Below, piece by piece: positions 63,708 through 64,000 of a stretch of DNA of 64,000 bases; positions within the stretch are counted from its first letter, which is position 1; every line of letters begins with the position of its first letter. The DNA is taken from NCBI RefSeq assembly GCF_014839805.1, contig NC_051141.1, positions 14,516,777-14,580,776 on the forward strand. Reading direction: 5' to 3'. Made by a program: the position numbers and the translations under genes. The stretch is from Manduca sexta (Eukaryota; Arthropoda; Insecta; Lepidoptera; Sphingidae). A model generated the notes under the pieces. The model made no database searches. It was not told the DNA's origin and worked only from the letters and a program-made list of their open reading frames with translations.

Positions 63708-63804
63708 CTGGACGAGCAATTGCGTCCTGCGTTGTACCCGAAGAACCGCTACTACAAGCGCTGTCGAGTTGTAGACGCGACGCGCGACTAGTTGCTACCT
63801 AACT
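63708..63804 (-). other. candidate non-coding first exon of an unknown transcript
   Basis: A GC-rich block reads, on the minus strand, from an initiator-like ACAGTT at 63806-63801 to a donor CTCGTCCAG|GTAAGCC at 63708/63707 with no ATG between. It would be a 5' UTR exon for a transcript running into this window; paramyosin, 23 kb away, is one possible partner but nothing proves it. The same block is also open for 39 codons on the plus strand after an acceptor, so its strand is uncertain. Confidence 0.35.
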
Positions 63805-64000
63805 GTATTGGTATATTAGATAACTTTCATTTTATGGTAAAATGAAATTTAATTGAAATGAAAATTAGTGCTAATAAGACATTTTATGAGAATAAAAAAT
63901 TACATACCATTTTTTAAGTACATTGCACGCATGGAGAAGGGAACAGCGTGAGATTTGGCATAACTAAAATTTATACAAGGTAATGCAGCAAATAAAATGT

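Noticed and set aside
1..64000. CRISPR arrays, operons, ribosome binding sites, telomeric TTAGG arrays, rRNA
   Set aside because: Nothing of the kind seen; spliced genes and SINEs show a nuclear eukaryotic locus.

Overview
The window looks like nuclear DNA of an insect, most likely a moth or butterfly. It is AT-rich, its genes are split by short to medium introns, and it carries a complete paramyosin gene that matches the insect family in length, head and tail. The intergenic and intronic DNA holds several dispersed repeats of kinds I associate with Lepidoptera: tRNA-headed SINEs, RTE-like LINE fragments and short inverted-repeat elements. The lepidopteran assignment rests on recognising those repeats from memory, without a database search.

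Layout. (1) 1-4.65 kb: no gene I can support, only AT-rich DNA with one GC-richer island near 3.64-3.79 kb. (2) 4.65-8.0 kb, minus strand: one very long exon (1,114 open codons) of a Ser-rich, probably disordered protein that I do not recognise. It has a pentapeptide K-Y-D/E repeat and six spaced copies of an 'ESGE..WW' motif. (3) 8-25 kb: probably the long introns and upstream DNA of that gene. A candidate 81-nt exon lies at 10.8 kb and a TATA-containing candidate first exon at 25.25-25.35 kb. A nested retroposon and a 5'-truncated LINE with a perfect 16-bp target duplication sit in this stretch. (4) 29.4-40.24 kb, minus strand: the paramyosin gene, 16 coding exons giving 878 residues, with a TATA box at 40.23 kb and a polyadenylation signal at 29.40 kb. 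An internal exon at 31.8-32.7 kb, in the intron between exons 10 and 11, gives miniparamyosin (665 residues), which shares exons 11-16. (5) 40-64 kb: no confident gene, but many repeats (SINEs, a MITE-like element, a perfect 50-bp hairpin, Helitron-like modules, LINE remnants). A candidate first exon, or oppositely oriented terminal exon, lies at 63.7-63.8 kb.

How the genes relate. Paramyosin and miniparamyosin are two thick-filament core proteins of invertebrate muscle made from one locus by alternative promoters. All splice sites and phases could be followed by eye and agree with both products. The Ser-rich gene is on the same strand downstream; nothing in the sequence ties it functionally to paramyosin.
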